A stretch of DNA of 44,229 nucleotides from Hoylesella saccharolytica JCM 17484 (lineage in GTDB: Bacteria; Bacteroidota; Bacteroidia; Bacteroidales; Bacteroidaceae). The notes under the pieces are model-generated. The model searched no databases. It was not told the DNA's origin and was given only the letters and a program-made list of their open reading frames with translations. Shown here piece by piece: positions 1 through 8,850 of the stretch (positions are counted from its first letter, which is position 1; each line of letters begins with the position of its first letter). A program made the translations under genes and the position numbers. The stretch is taken from NCBI RefSeq assembly GCF_000614205.1, contig NZ_BAKN01000024.1:1-44229 (forward strand), written 5' to 3'.

Positions 1-241
1 ATTTACAAAGATAGGGTACAAAAATGAGGATGTTAACCACTTTTTCGTTGATAAAAGACATTGACCAATTGGCTAAAAAATGGCATCTAAATATCGAAAC
101 AACGGGTTTCGGTAGTGGAATAAAATACTTAGATATGATTGGTAAACAGTCATTAACGGCTAAGTATCAATCGGTTGGCCGATAGGCATAACGCGTATTT
201 ATACTATTTTGTAATGTGGGCATTGCATTTTTTACAAAAAC
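1..241. other. Intergenic region upstream of nuo
   Basis: No convincing gene is seen. Near the left edge, positions 6-13 read CAAAGATA, which on the minus strand is TATCTTTG, a Bacteroidota -7 element. It could drive a leftward gene lying outside the window, but no clear -33 element accompanies it. A 53-codon open frame at 24-185 has no recognisable product and overlaps this possible promoter, so it is not called as a gene. Confidence 0.4.
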
Positions 242-274
242 TTGTAAACGTTTTCATTTTTATTATTACCTTTG
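242..274 (+). promoter_or_regulatory. Promoter of the nuo operon
   Basis: The -7 element TACCTTTG lies at 267-274, with TTG at 242-244 as the -33 element and 22 bases between them. This matches the Bacteroidota sigma-factor pattern. Transcription would start near 280, leaving a leader of about 36 bases before nuoA. Confidence 0.65.
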
Positions 275-316
275 CAGCGTATTTAGCCGAATATAAACAT
301 TATATAATAACATTAT

Positions 317-667
317 ATGTCTTTTATTTTATTTGTTACCGTATTGATAACAGCCATCTTTTTGGTGGTGGCGGCATGCGCTATTGCTAAGGCGATAGGT
401 CCGCGATCGTATAATGCGGTAAAAGGACAACCATTCGAAAGTGGTATTCCTACACGTGGCTCTTCATGGATTCCCGTGCATATTGGATACTATCTTTTTG
501 CCATTTTGTTCCTGATGTTTGATGTAGAGACGGTCTTTCTTTATCCATGGGCTGTCGTAGTGAAGCAATTTGGGGCAATGGCTTTAGCCAGTATTGGTTT
601 CTTTTTGGTAGTTCTTGTATTTGGTCTGGCGTATGCTTGGCGGAAAGGAGCTTTGGAATGGAAGTAA
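317..667 (+). CDS. nuoA: NADH-quinone oxidoreductase subunit A
   Basis: NuoA is a small membrane subunit at the junction between the peripheral and membrane arms of complex I, beside the quinone channel. The product is 116 residues, normal for the family, with three predicted membrane helices. It shows the family signature: a PFESG segment near residue 35 in the first loop and FLMFDVETVFLYPWA in the second helix, with the conserved Asp and Glu (D-x-E). It is the first gene of an eleven-gene complex I operon. Its end overlaps the start of nuoB by 10 bases, which suggests translational coupling. Confidence 0.95.
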   Translation: MSFILFVTVLITAIFLVVAACAIAKAIGPRSYNAVKGQPFESGIPTRGSSWIPVHIGYYLFAILFLMFDVETVFLYPWAVVVKQFGAMALASIGFFLVVLVFGLAYAWRKGALEWK

Positions 668-1281
668 AACAACCTCACATTAAGAGTATCCCTTACGGCG
701 AATTTAAAGACAACGATACGCTCGAGAAAATAATGAAAGAGTTGAACGAAGGCGGCGTAAACGTTGTTGTCGGCTCACTTGATCAGGCTATCAACTGGGG
801 GCGAAGCAATTCTTTATGGTCTCTGACCTTTGCTACCAGTTGTTGTGGTATCGAGTTTATGTCGGTAGGATGTGCTCGTTACGATTTTGCTCGCTTTGGC
901 TTTGAGGTAACACGTAACTCCCCTCGACAAGCTGATCTTATTATGTGTGCTGGTACAATAACCAATAAAATGGCACCTGTTATGCGTCGGTTATACGACG
1001 AAATGGCTGATCCTAAATATGTAATTGCGGTTGGTGGGTGTGCCATTAGCGGTGGCCCGTTTAAGTCGAGCTATCATGTGGTACGCGGTATTGAAGAAAT
1101 TGTACCCGTAGATGTTTTCATTCCAGGTTGTCCGCCACGTCCTGAAGCCATTCTTTACGGTATGATGCAACTACAGCGTAAGGTGAAAGTAGAGAAATTC
1201 TTTGGTGGTGCTAATCGCAAAGAAAAGAAACCTCTGGTAATTATGGATGTTCCTGCGGATTTCGATAAAGATAAGGAATGA
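658..1281 (+). CDS. nuoB: NADH-quinone oxidoreductase subunit B
   Basis: NuoB carries the terminal iron-sulfur cluster N2, which passes electrons to quinone. The 207-residue product has the vicinal Cys62-Cys63 pair in SCCGIEFM, Cys128 in GGCAISGG and Cys158 in PGCPPRP, the expected four N2 ligands. The frame stays open upstream to 547, but the ATG at 658 is chosen. It gives the usual family length, begins inside the last codons of nuoA, and the upstream residues are only the shifted reading of nuoA. The C-terminal tail of about 35 residues is Lys-rich and less conserved. Confidence 0.96.
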   Translation: MEVKQPHIKSIPYGEFKDNDTLEKIMKELNEGGVNVVVGSLDQAINWGRSNSLWSLTFATSCCGIEFMSVGCARYDFARFGFEVTRNSPRQADLIMCAGTITNKMAPVMRRLYDEMADPKYVIAVGGCAISGGPFKSSYHVVRGIEEIVPVDVFIPGCPPRPEAILYGMMQLQRKVKVEKFFGGANRKEKKPLVIMDVPADFDKDKE

Positions 1282-1288
1282 TTGAGCT

Positions 1289-2857
1289 ATGAAACTAAAT
1301 AATTTAGAATTCAATATGAGCGATTTTGCCATGGAAATGGCAAAATTGAAGAATGAAAAGCATTTCGACTTCCTTGTCACAATTATTGGCGAAGATTTTG
1401 GTGAAGAAGGGCTGGGGTGTATTTACCTCCTTGAGAACACTGAAACTTATGAGCGCATATCCGTAAAAGTGGTTTCGGCAGACCGTGAAAATGCTTATCT
1501 TCCCTCTGTTACACATTTATGGAAGGCAGCCGACTTGTTAGAACGTGAGGTTTACGATTTTTTGGGAATCAAGTTTTTAGGGCATCCTGATATGCGACGC
1601 TTGTATTTGCGTAGTGATTTCGTGGGTTATCCATTACGTAAGGACTTTGATATGGATCCCGAGAAGAATAGAGCGCAAATGTTTGACGACCCTGAGCCCG
1701 ATTATACTGTGCGGTATGAATTGGATAAAAACGGGAATTTGACAGAAACGCGCCATCCGCTTTTTGGTGAAGATGATTATGTCGTAAACATCGGTCCACA
1801 GCATCCGGCTACTCATGGTGTGTTGCGTTTGCAGACAATTCTTGACGGTGAAACCATTAGAAAGATTTATCCGCATCTGGGTTACATTCATCGTGGAATA
1901 GAAAAGATTTCGGAAAGCTATGTCTATCCGCAGACGTTGGCATTTACCGATCGAATGGATTACCTCAGCGCAACGATGAATCGCCACGCACTTGTCGGGG
2001 TGATAGAAGAGGCAATGGAAGTAGAACTGACCGATCGCATCAAGTATATTCGTACTATTATGGACGAATTACAGCGTTTAGATTCGCATTTGCTTTTCTA
2101 TAGTTGCTGTGCACAGGATTTGGGCGCGCTTACTGCATTTATCTATGGAATGCGTGATCGTGAACAGGTGCTTAATGTTATGGAGGAGACTACCGGTGGA
2201 CGACTGATTATGAACTATTATAGAATAGGTGGTTGTCAGGCAGATATCGATCCCAACTTTGTGCAGAACGTAAAAAAACTCTGTGCTTATTTGAAGCCTA
2301 TGTTTAAAGAATATCATGATGTTTTTACCGGAAATGTTATTCTTGAAAATCGTTTTAAGGGCGTAGGTGTGCTTTCCAAGGAGTCGGCTATCGGTTATGG
2401 ATGTACTGGTGGTACAGGGCGTGCAACCGGTTGGAAAAACGATGTACGTAAACATCATAGTTATGGTGTATATGATAAGGTAGACTTTAAAGAGATAACC
2501 CTTAATCACGGTGATTGTTTTGACCGCTATATGGTTCGTATGCACGAAATGGAGCAGAGCATACATATCATTGAACAATTGATAGATAATATTCCTGAAG
2601 GTGATTTCTATATTAAGCAAAAGCCTATTATTAAAGTTCCTGAAGGACAATGGTATTTCTCTTGTGAAGGTGCTCGTGGAGAAATTGGTGTATTTCTTGA
2701 CAGTAAAGGTGATAAGAGTCCTTATCGTTTGAAGTTCCGACCGATGGGATTACCTTTGGTTTCTGCACTTGATGAAATATTGCAAGGTGAGAAAATTGCC
2801 GATTTGATTGCTGTCGGTGCATCGTTAGATTATGTAATACCTGATATTGACAGATAA
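1289..2857 (+). CDS. nuoCD: NADH-quinone oxidoreductase fused subunits C and D
   Basis: This is a natural fusion of the 30-kDa (NuoC) and 49-kDa (NuoD) peripheral subunits; the NuoD part forms the quinone-binding cavity with NuoB. The 522-residue protein has the NuoC signature at about 85-107 (EREVYDFLGI, then HPDMRRLYL), a linker, and the NuoD start at about 164-180 (NIGPQHPATHG). The NuoC part is short compared with E. coli NuoCD (about 600 residues), mostly at its N-terminus. Seven bases separate it from nuoB and two from nuoH. The first three of its last four residues read PDI, close to the family C-terminus. Confidence 0.95.
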   Translation: MKLNNLEFNMSDFAMEMAKLKNEKHFDFLVTIIGEDFGEEGLGCIYLLENTETYERISVKVVSADRENAYLPSVTHLWKAADLLEREVYDFLGIKFLGHPDMRRLYLRSDFVGYPLRKDFDMDPEKNRAQMFDDPEPDYTVRYELDKNGNLTETRHPLFGEDDYVVNIGPQHPATHGVLRLQTILDGETIRKIYPHLGYIHRGIEKISESYVYPQTLAFTDRMDYLSATMNRHALVGVIEEAMEVELTDRIKYIRTIMDELQRLDSHLLFYSCCAQDLGALTAFIYGMRDREQVLNVMEETTGGRLIMNYYRIGGCQADIDPNFVQNVKKLCAYLKPMFKEYHDVFTGNVILENRFKGVGVLSKESAIGYGCTGGTGRATGWKNDVRKHHSYGVYDKVDFKEITLNHGDCFDRYMVRMHEMEQSIHIIEQLIDNIPEGDFYIKQKPIIKVPEGQWYFSCEGARGEIGVFLDSKGDKSPYRLKFRPMGLPLVSALDEILQGEKIADLIAVGASLDYVIPDIDR

Positions 2858-2859
2858 TT

Positions 2860-3948
2860 ATGTTCGATTTTTCAATAGTAACTACATGGTTTGACAGCTT
2901 ACTCCGGGAAACTTGCGGCTTAAGTAGCTTTTGGGCCATTCTCATTGAGTGTGTTCTTGTGGGTGTGTTTATCTTGGCCATGTATGCCATTTTAGCCATC
3001 TTGTTAATCTTTATGGAGCGCAAGGTTTGTGCCGCATTTCAATGCCGATTAGGTCCGATGCGTGTTGGTCCGTGGGGTATCTTCCAGGTTATTGCTGATG
3101 TGTTGAAGATGCTGATTAAAGAAATCTTTGCCGTAGACAAGGCAGATAAACTGTTATATGCCATTGGGCCGTTTCTGGTTCTTATTGCTTCGGTAGGGGC
3201 TTTCTCCTTTATGCCGTGGAATAGGGGTGCTCATATCTTAGATTTTAATGTTGGTATCTTCCTGATGACGGCCATTTCGAGCATTGGTGTTATTGGAATA
3301 TTCATCGCCGGATGGAGTTCCAACAACAAATATAGCGTTATTTCGGCCATGCGTGGTGCGGTGCAGATGATTTCTTACGAGATGTCTTTGGGCCTTTGTC
3401 TCATCGCAGCCGTGATTCTTACGGGTACGATGAAGGTTAGCGGCATCGTGGAAGCACAGAGCGGCCCCTTTGGGTGGCTCGTATTCCAAGGCCATATCCC
3501 TGCCATTATCGCCTTAGTGGTGTTCCTCATCACAGGAAATGCCGAAGCAAACCGTGGTCCGTTCGACTTAGCCGAGGCAGAAAGCGAACTTACCGCAGGA
3601 TATCACACCGAGTATTCGGGTATGGGTTTCGGTTTCTTCTACTTGGCCGAGTATCTAAACCTCTTCATTGTAGCAGGTGTTGCCTCGATGGTTTTCCTTG
3701 GCGGATGGATGCCTATACACATCGGTGTGGAAGGTTTTGATAAGGTAATGGACTATATTCCAGGCTTCATCTGGTTCATAGGCAAGGCATTCGCACTCGT
3801 TTGGGTGTTGATGTGGATACGTTGGACGTTCCCCCGCCTTCGTATTGACCAGATATTGAAATTGGAATGGAAATACCTGATGCCCCTGTCCTTGCTCAAC
3901 CTCGTGATCATGACAATTGTTGTGGCCTTTGGTTGGTACATTAAATAA
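2860..3948 (+). CDS. nuoH: NADH-quinone oxidoreductase subunit H
   Basis: NuoH is the membrane subunit that closes the quinone cavity and links quinone reduction to the proton channels. The 362-residue protein has about eight or nine membrane helices. It carries family motifs such as the FMERKVCAAFQCRLGPMRVGPWG stretch split over residues 51-73, and EANRGPFDLAEAESEL followed by GYHTEYSG in the acidic loop. Codon choice changes inside this gene: the first half is rich in A/T-ending codons like nuoA-CD, and from about 3400 onward C-ending codons dominate, as in the rest of the operon. Confidence 0.95.
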   Translation: MFDFSIVTTWFDSLLRETCGLSSFWAILIECVLVGVFILAMYAILAILLIFMERKVCAAFQCRLGPMRVGPWGIFQVIADVLKMLIKEIFAVDKADKLLYAIGPFLVLIASVGAFSFMPWNRGAHILDFNVGIFLMTAISSIGVIGIFIAGWSSNNKYSVISAMRGAVQMISYEMSLGLCLIAAVILTGTMKVSGIVEAQSGPFGWLVFQGHIPAIIALVVFLITGNAEANRGPFDLAEAESELTAGYHTEYSGMGFGFFYLAEYLNLFIVAGVASMVFLGGWMPIHIGVEGFDKVMDYIPGFIWFIGKAFALVWVLMWIRWTFPRLRIDQILKLEWKYLMPLSLLNLVIMTIVVAFGWYIK

Positions 3949-3958
3949 CGAAAAAGAC

Positions 3959-4489
3959 ATGGAAGATAACAAGAAATCATATTTTGGCGGTATACGAGAT
4001 GGCATCAAGTCGCTCGCCACTGGCCTACGTGTCACGTTGCGCGAGTACTTCACGCCGAAGGTTACTGAGCAATACCCCGAAAACAGAAAGACCACTTTGC
4101 ACGTGGCACAACGCTCGCGCGGAAGGCTCGTTATGAAGCGCGACGAGAACGATGTGGTGAAATGTGTGGCCTGCTTGATGTGCGAAAAGGCCTGCCCTAA
4201 CGGCACCATACGCATCGTTTCGGAAATGGTGACGACCGAGGAGGGCAAGAAGAAGCGCCAATTGATAAAGTACGATTACGACCTAGGCGACTGCATGTTC
4301 TGCGAACTATGTACCAACGCCTGCAACTTCGATGCCATCGAGTTTACCAACGACTTCGAGAACTCCGTATTCAACCGCGACAAGCTTGTCATCGAGCTAG
4401 ACAAGGAACACTATCAGAGTTCCTTGCCCAACATCATTGATGGCGGTGCGGAAAGTGAAATCGGAACTTTCAACACAAAAACAAAATAA
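3959..4489 (+). CDS. nuoI: NADH-quinone oxidoreductase subunit I (2x[4Fe-4S])
   Basis: NuoI carries clusters N6a and N6b on the path to N2. The 176-residue protein has two ferredoxin motifs: Cys69, 72, 75, 79 (CVACLMCEKACP) and Cys112, 115, 118, 122 (CMFCELCTNACNF). Each motif's last Cys binds the opposite cluster in this fold. An upstream in-frame ATG lies inside nuoH. The ATG at 3959 gives the normal N-terminus and lies 10 bases after the nuoH stop, so it is preferred. Because NuoEFG are absent, this subunit is the likely entry point for electrons, possibly from ferredoxin (inference). Confidence 0.95.
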   Translation: MEDNKKSYFGGIRDGIKSLATGLRVTLREYFTPKVTEQYPENRKTTLHVAQRSRGRLVMKRDENDVVKCVACLMCEKACPNGTIRIVSEMVTTEEGKKKRQLIKYDYDLGDCMFCELCTNACNFDAIEFTNDFENSVFNRDKLVIELDKEHYQSSLPNIIDGGAESEIGTFNTKTK

Positions 4490-4506
4490 TAGGAGTAGAC
4501 ATCTTT

Positions 4507-5028
4507 ATGGCAAATATCATCATGTTTTGCATCTTGGCCGTTGTAATTATCGGCTCGGCCATCGTATGCGTATTCACAAAGAGAATTATGCGGGCGGCTA
4601 CTTTCCTGCTGTTCGTGCTCTTTGGCGTCGCAGGTGTATACTTCCTGTTAGACTATACCTTCTTAGGCACTGCACAAATAGCCATCTACGCGGGCGGCTT
4701 GACGATGCTTTACATCTTCGCCATCCAGCTAGTGTCGAAGCGCACCTTGCAAGGTTTGCAAGAAAGACAACGCGGAAAGACCGTCGTTGCTGGCGCATTG
4801 GTAGCCCTCATCGGACTGGTTACCGTGGCATTGGTGTTGCTTAAGAACCAATTTATAGACATGTCGGCCAGCATGGTCGATGCCGAAGTACCCATGTCGG
4901 TTATCGGAGAGAAGCTCGTTAGTGCAGGCAAGTACCAGTACGTTCTGCCTTTCGAGTTCATTTCCGTATTTCTCTTGGCATGTATCATCGGTGGAATAAT
5001 GATTGCAAGAAAGGAGGATAAGAAATGA
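4507..5028 (+). CDS. nuoJ: NADH-quinone oxidoreductase subunit J
   Basis: NuoJ is a membrane subunit of the E channel region of complex I. The 173-residue product has about five hydrophobic helices and the conserved YAGGLTMLYIFAIQLV segment of helix 3 at about 60-75. It follows nuoI by 17 bases, and its stop overlaps the nuoK start in an ATGA arrangement, a common sign of coupled translation. Confidence 0.93.
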   Translation: MANIIMFCILAVVIIGSAIVCVFTKRIMRAATFLLFVLFGVAGVYFLLDYTFLGTAQIAIYAGGLTMLYIFAIQLVSKRTLQGLQERQRGKTVVAGALVALIGLVTVALVLLKNQFIDMSASMVDAEVPMSVIGEKLVSAGKYQYVLPFEFISVFLLACIIGGIMIARKEDKK

Positions 5029-5333
5029 TACCCATAGAATTGTTATTGGGACTGAGCACTTTGCTCTTCTTCATTGGCTTTTTCGGATTTGTAACGCGAC
5101 GTAACCTCATCGCGATGCTCATCTCCATTGAGCTGGTGCTCAACTCGGTTGACATCAACTTTGCCGTATTCAACCGCATATTTTACCCTGGCGAACTCGA
5201 AGGCTTCTTCTTTTCCTTGTTCTCCATCGGCATCAACGCCGCCGAAACGGCTGTGGCCATCGCTATCATTCTTAACGTTTACCGCAGGTTCCACAGTGAT
5301 CAGGTGAACAGTATTGAAAACATGAAACTATAA
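5025..5333 (+). CDS. nuoK: NADH-quinone oxidoreductase subunit K
   Basis: NuoK is a three-helix, MrpC-like membrane subunit that helps form a proton path. The product has 102 residues, the usual length. The two membrane glutamates known to matter in E. coli NuoK are visible: Glu36 in the LISIELVLN segment and Glu74 in NAAETAVAIA. It overlaps nuoJ by four bases and precedes nuoL by six. Confidence 0.95.
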   Translation: MIPIELLLGLSTLLFFIGFFGFVTRRNLIAMLISIELVLNSVDINFAVFNRIFYPGELEGFFFSLFSIGINAAETAVAIAIILNVYRRFHSDQVNSIENMKL

Positions 5334-5339
5334 ACGACA

Positions 5340-7298
5340 ATGGAATACAATTTTGTATTTTTGATACTACTTCTGCCTGCGCTATCGTTCCTCGTGCTAG
5401 GACTATTGGGCATGAAGATGCCGCATAAGGTGGCGGGTTCCATCGGTACGGCGGTTCTGGGCACAATCTTTTGCCTTTCCATCTACACGGCATACGAATA
5501 CTTCATCGGACAAGGTCGTGGAGCCGACGGACTTTACCCTCACGTTACGGCGTTTAACTTCTCATGGTTGAAGTTTTCCGAACTGCTGACGTTCAACTTG
5601 GGCTTCCGCCTCACCCCCATCTCGGTGATGATGCTGGTGGTTATCACCACCGTGAGCCTCATGGTACACATCTATTCGTTCGGTTACATGCACGGCGAAA
5701 AGGGTTTTCAACGTTATTACGCCTTCCTTTCGCTCTTCACCATGTCGATGTTAGGCCTGGTTGTGGCCACGAACATTTTCCAGATGTACCTATTTTGGGA
5801 GCTTGTGGGCGTATCGTCCTATCTTCTTATCGGCTTCTACTATCCCGAAGGGGCTGCCGTTGCCGCATCTAAGAAGGCGTTCATCGTAACCCGCTTTGCC
5901 GACTTATTCTTCCTTATCGGCATTTTGATTTACAGCTTCTACGTAGGAACGTTCAACTACGACCTCAATGCCATGCCTTCGCTCCACGAACAGGTGGCAG
6001 GTGCAGCCGTAATGATGCCCATCGCCCTGTTCTTCATGTTCATCGGCGGTGCAGGTAAGAGCGCCATGTTCCCCTTGCACATTTGGTTGCCCGACGCAAT
6101 GGAAGGTCCTACGCCCGTATCGGCACTTATCCACGCAGCCACGATGGTTGTAGCTGGTGTGTTCCTTGTAGCTAGCCTGTTCCCCATCTTCGTGCAGTTC
6201 GCTCCCGAACAATTGCATTGGATTGCCTACATCGCAGCCTTCACGGCCTTCTATGCCGCTGCTGTGGCTTGCGTACAAAGTGACATCAAGCGTGTTTTGG
6301 CCTTCTCTACCATCTCGCAGATAGGTTTCATGCTCGTGGCACTTGGTGTTTGCCTGCCCGATCCTGCAACAGGCGCCGTGGCAATGACCGAAGAATACGC
6401 CGATGTACAAGGTCTGGGCTACATGGCAGGTATGTTCCACCTCTTCACACACGCTATGTTCAAGGCTTGCCTCTTCCTAGGCGCAGGCTGTATCATACAT
6501 GCCGTGCACTCGAACGAGAAAGAATACATGGGCGGACTACGCAAATACATGCCTATCACTCACTGGACGTTCCTCATTTCATGCCTCGCCATCGCTGGCA
6601 TACCACCTTTCTCAGGCTTCTTCTCAAAAGACGAGATCCTAGTGGCATGCTACAACTTCAGTCCGCTTATGGGCGCAGTGATGAGCGGCATCGCCATGAT
6701 GACGGCCTTCTATATGTTCCGACTCTATTACGTGATATTCTGGGGCAAGAGCTACTACGAAACGCACATCAACGAAGGAGCGCACAAGCCCCACGAGGCA
6801 CCGCTCACGATGACTTTCCCTTTGATATTCCTGTCTATTATCACGGTAACTTGCGGTTTCTTGCCTTTCGGCGAACTCGTTTCAGCCAACGGCATAGGAT
6901 TCCATACCCACATCAATTGGGCCGTTGCAGGCACTAGCGTGGGCTTGGCCGTTATCGCAATCGTGGCAGCAACGCTGATGTACAAGAATGCTGAAACGCC
7001 TTTTGCCGACAAGTTGGCCAAGACGTTCCCCTCACTTCATCGTGCAGCTTACAAGCGTTTCTATATGGACGAGATTTGGCAATACGTTACCCATCGCATC
7101 ATCTTCCGTCTTATATCCAAGCCCATTGCATGGTTCGACCGCCATATTATTGACGGCACGTTCGATTTCTTAGCTTGGAGTTCCAACGAAGCAGGCGAAA
7201 GCATACGCCCTTGGCAAAGCGGCGACGTGCGTCATTACGCCATCTGGTTCCTCTCCGGAGCCGTTGCGCTTACCTTGGTTTTGCTATATATGTTGTAA
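5340..7298 (+). CDS. nuoL: NADH-quinone oxidoreductase subunit L
   Basis: NuoL is the distal antiporter-like proton-pumping subunit of the membrane arm. The 652-residue protein has 15-16 predicted helices. It shows the key channel Glu154 in the FWELVGVSSYLLIGF motif and the conserved Lys in GGAGKSAMFPLHIWLPDAMEGPTPVSA (read in two parts near 236-262). The C-terminal extension includes the long lateral helix and anchor helix typical of NuoL. It is the longest gene of the operon and is strongly C-ending in codon use. Confidence 0.95.
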   Translation: MEYNFVFLILLLPALSFLVLGLLGMKMPHKVAGSIGTAVLGTIFCLSIYTAYEYFIGQGRGADGLYPHVTAFNFSWLKFSELLTFNLGFRLTPISVMMLVVITTVSLMVHIYSFGYMHGEKGFQRYYAFLSLFTMSMLGLVVATNIFQMYLFWELVGVSSYLLIGFYYPEGAAVAASKKAFIVTRFADLFFLIGILIYSFYVGTFNYDLNAMPSLHEQVAGAAVMMPIALFFMFIGGAGKSAMFPLHIWLPDAMEGPTPVSALIHAATMVVAGVFLVASLFPIFVQFAPEQLHWIAYIAAFTAFYAAAVACVQSDIKRVLAFSTISQIGFMLVALGVCLPDPATGAVAMTEEYADVQGLGYMAGMFHLFTHAMFKACLFLGAGCIIHAVHSNEKEYMGGLRKYMPITHWTFLISCLAIAGIPPFSGFFSKDEILVACYNFSPLMGAVMSGIAMMTAFYMFRLYYVIFWGKSYYETHINEGAHKPHEAPLTMTFPLIFLSIITVTCGFLPFGELVSANGIGFHTHINWAVAGTSVGLAVIAIVAATLMYKNAETPFADKLAKTFPSLHRAAYKRFYMDEIWQYVTHRIIFRLISKPIAWFDRHIIDGTFDFLAWSSNEAGESIRPWQSGDVRHYAIWFLSGAVALTLVLLYML

Positions 7299-7332
7299 TA
7301 TGAGGTAACAACCAGATAAAAGAAAAACAAAA

Positions 7333-8838
7333 ATGAGTATATTAACATTATTCGTAGTTATCCCCGTGCTGATGTTGCTGGGCCTTTGGCTCTCTCGCAA
7401 CCTCAATCAAGTGCGCGGTGTGATGGTTGTCGGCTCATCGTGCTTGCTGGCACTTTCGGTTTGGCTCACCATCGCTTTCCTCCAAATGCGCGATGCAGGC
7501 AACACCGATGCCATGCTGTTTCAATACACCGTGGATTGGTTCAAGCCCCTTAACATAGCCTACGCCGTGGGCGTCGACGGTATTTCGGTGGTGATGCTCC
7601 TCCTTTCGAGCATCATCGTGTTCACCGGAACATTCGCCTCGTGGCAGCTAAAGCCACTAACCAAAGAGTATTTCCTATGGTTCCACCCTGCTTAGCATTG
7701 GTGTTTATGGTTTCTTCATCTCGATAGACCTCTTCACCATGTTCATGTTCTACGAGGTGGCACTTATCCCCATGTACCTACTCATCGGCGTTTGGGGTAG
7801 CGGAAAGAAAGAATATTCGGCCATGAAGCTAACCCTCATGCTTATGGGAGGTTCGGCTTTGCTCATCATCGGCATCATCGGCATCTACTTCTTCAGTGGT
7901 GCAACCACGATGAACATTCTCGAATTGCAAGCCCTACACAACATTCCCGAGAGCGTACAAAAGGTGCTTTTCCCCTTTGTATTCATCGGATTCGGTGTGC
8001 TTGGCGCGCTCTTCCCCTTCCACACATGGTCGCCCGACGGTCACGCATCGGCTCCTACGGCCGTGTCTATGCTTCATGCGGGCGTACTGATGAAGCTTGG
8101 AGGCTATGGATGTTTCCGCATTGCCATCGTGCTTTTGCCCGAAGCAGCCCATCAGCTATCGTGGATTTTCATCATCCTCACCACCATTTCGGTGGTATAT
8201 GGTGCCTTCTCGGCCTGCGTGCAAACCGACTTGAAGTACATTAATGCCTACTCTTCGGTGTCGCACTGTGGCTTGGTGCTCTTCGCTTTGCTCATGATGA
8301 CGCAGACTTCGTGCACAGGAGCTATCTTGCAGATGCTCTCACACGGATTGATGACGGCTCTTTTCTTTGCCCTTATCGGTATGATCTATGGCCGTACTCA
8401 CACCCGCGACATCCGCCAGCTGGGTGGATTGATGAAGATTATGCCCTTCCTTAGTGTGGGTTATGTCATTGCCGGTTTGGCCAACTTAGGTTTGCCAGGC
8501 TTCTCGGGCTTTGTTGCGAGATGACCATCTTCGTTGGTTCGTTCCAAAACAACGACGTATTCCATCGCACGGCCACCATCATCGCCTGTACGGCAATCGT
8601 TATCACGGCTGTCTACATCCTGCGTGTTGTGGGTAAGATACTTTTTGGCAAGGTTGCCGATCCTCATTACGAGCAACTCACCGATGCCACTTGGGACGAG
8701 CGTTTCGCCGTTGGCTGCCTCATTTTCAGCGTTGCTGGCCTTGGCCTTGCACCGCTTTGGGCAAGCAACATCATCAGCGACACACTGGGCCCGATTATCG
8801 ACCACATCAACAACGTAACCGCAATAGCATCACTTTAA
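7333..8838 (+). CDS. nuoM: NADH-quinone oxidoreductase subunit M, with two compensating frameshifts
   Basis: NuoM is the middle antiporter-like proton-pumping subunit. The gene reads in three pieces: 7333 to about 7683, then a shifted frame to about 8515, then the first frame again to 8838. The first break fits one extra C in TTCCACC at 7683-7684 (expected W-F-T-L-L-S). The second fits one missing C in GTTGCGAGATG near 8515 (expected G-F-V-A-E-M-T-I-F). With both corrected, the protein has about 501 residues, the normal length, and family motifs are intact across the joins (FYEVALIPMYLLIGVWG; PLPxH-like FPFHTWSPDGHASAPTAVS). Sequencing error is more likely than true inactivation, because the rest of the gene shows no decay. 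Confidence 0.88.
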
Positions 8839-8850
8839 ACGCTTCCTACA

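Noticed and set aside
24..185. 53-codon open frame at the left edge
   Set aside because: It has no recognisable domain, and the start overlaps a minus-strand promoter-like element; the frame is short enough to be chance.
547..657. Upstream-extended start of nuoB
   Set aside because: The extra residues are nuoA read in another frame and do not match NuoB.
2078..2650. 190-codon minus-strand frame inside nuoCD
   Set aside because: It is antisense to a highly conserved gene and has no domain; the same holds for the other long antisense frames in nuoL, nuoN and feoAB.
7333..8838. Programmed frameshifting in nuoM
   Set aside because: The two shifts are in opposite directions, there is no slippery heptamer or downstream structure, and the same kind of indel occurs in nudC and proS.
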